Shown here in pieces: positions 14,223 through 14,360 of a stretch of DNA of 14,360 bases. Origin of the DNA: an uncultured Campylobacter sp. GTDB taxonomy: Bacteria > Campylobacterota > Campylobacteria > Campylobacterales > Campylobacteraceae. A program made the translations under genes and the position numbers. Numbering within the stretch: position 1 is the first letter of the stretch; each line of letters starts with the position of its first letter. The notes beneath the pieces were generated by a model, which had not been told where the DNA came from, ran no database searches, and saw only the letters and a list, made by a program, of their open reading frames with translations. The stretch covers positions 1-14,360 of the forward strand of contig NZ_CALIBB010000254.1 of the NCBI RefSeq assembly GCF_938045595.1, given 5' to 3'.

Positions 14223-14238
14223 TTGTAAAATTTTACAA
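14223..14238. promoter_or_regulatory. 16-bp perfect palindrome, candidate operator
   Basis: TTGTAAAATTTTACAA is a perfect palindrome 40-55 bases upstream of the small lipoprotein start, where an operator overlapping a promoter would sit. AT-rich palindromes arise by chance in this genome, but the flanking TTGT/ACAA makes this one less trivial. The cognate regulator is unknown. Confidence 0.4.
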
Positions 14239-14326
14239 AATTTAGAAAAGCGCTCATAAAAATTTTATCCCCTTTGAAATTTAAAATTTTGAATAAATTT
14301 AAACGACCAAATTTATCAAATTTAGG

Positions 14327-14355
14327 CTTTGCGCAGCTTATAATATCGCGCAAAG
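14327..14355. terminator. Hairpin at window edge
   Basis: CTTTGCGC (14327-14334) pairs with GCGCAAAG (14348-14355) around a 13-nt loop that contains a TATAAT (14339-14344). It may be a terminator of a gene beyond the edge or a promoter enclosed in a stem. The window ends too soon to decide. Confidence 0.35.
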
Positions 14356-14360
14356 AGCGC

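Overview
The window looks like chromosomal DNA of a Campylobacterota bacterium, most likely a Campylobacter of the higher-GC oral or hydrogen-using group (gracilis/showae/rectus-like). That placement is inference. It rests on the AAATTT-rich spacers, the pairing of a TMAO/DMSO-type reductase with a monohaem cytochrome c (as I recall for Cj0264c/Cj0265c of C. jejuni), and the order rpiB-small protein-apt-dedA-pepA-ychF, which I recall from C. jejuni.

Layout. (1) 1-217 is an array in which all twelve AATT tetranucleotides sit on a lattice of about 13.2 nt. It is followed by a gene for an unrecognised membrane-anchored protein (243-830). (2) 1185-4914 is an anaerobic respiration cassette: an OmpR-type regulator with a degenerate receiver, divergent from a TAT-exported molybdenum S/N-oxide reductase and its haem c partner, ending in a strong hairpin. 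The regulator is much more AT-rich than the housekeeping genes. (3) 4956-6709 is decayed sequence. It holds the last ~45 codons of a TonB-dependent receptor-like gene with a possible terminator, a 39-codon open fragment, an intact two-helix membrane protein (5626-6060) and, just upstream of it, a frameshifted shorter paralogue.

(4) 13736 down to 6710 (minus strand) is one compact run of eight genes: folD, lepB, rpiB, a small coiled-coil membrane protein, apt, dedA, pepA and ychF. Every junction is an overlap, an abutment or a 9-nt gap, so the run is probably one transcript. (5) 13737-14360 holds structured non-coding sequence and a 45-codon lipoprotein-like gene with a 16-bp palindrome upstream.

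The most unusual item is rpiB. Its catalytic core looks complete but is split by an insert of about 94 residues and followed by a tail of about 215 residues. Both additions are Asn/Ser-rich, and the tail ends in recognisable pentapeptide repeats, so the protein is about three times the usual RpiB length. I saw no CRISPR array, tRNA, rRNA, transposase or complete mobile element.
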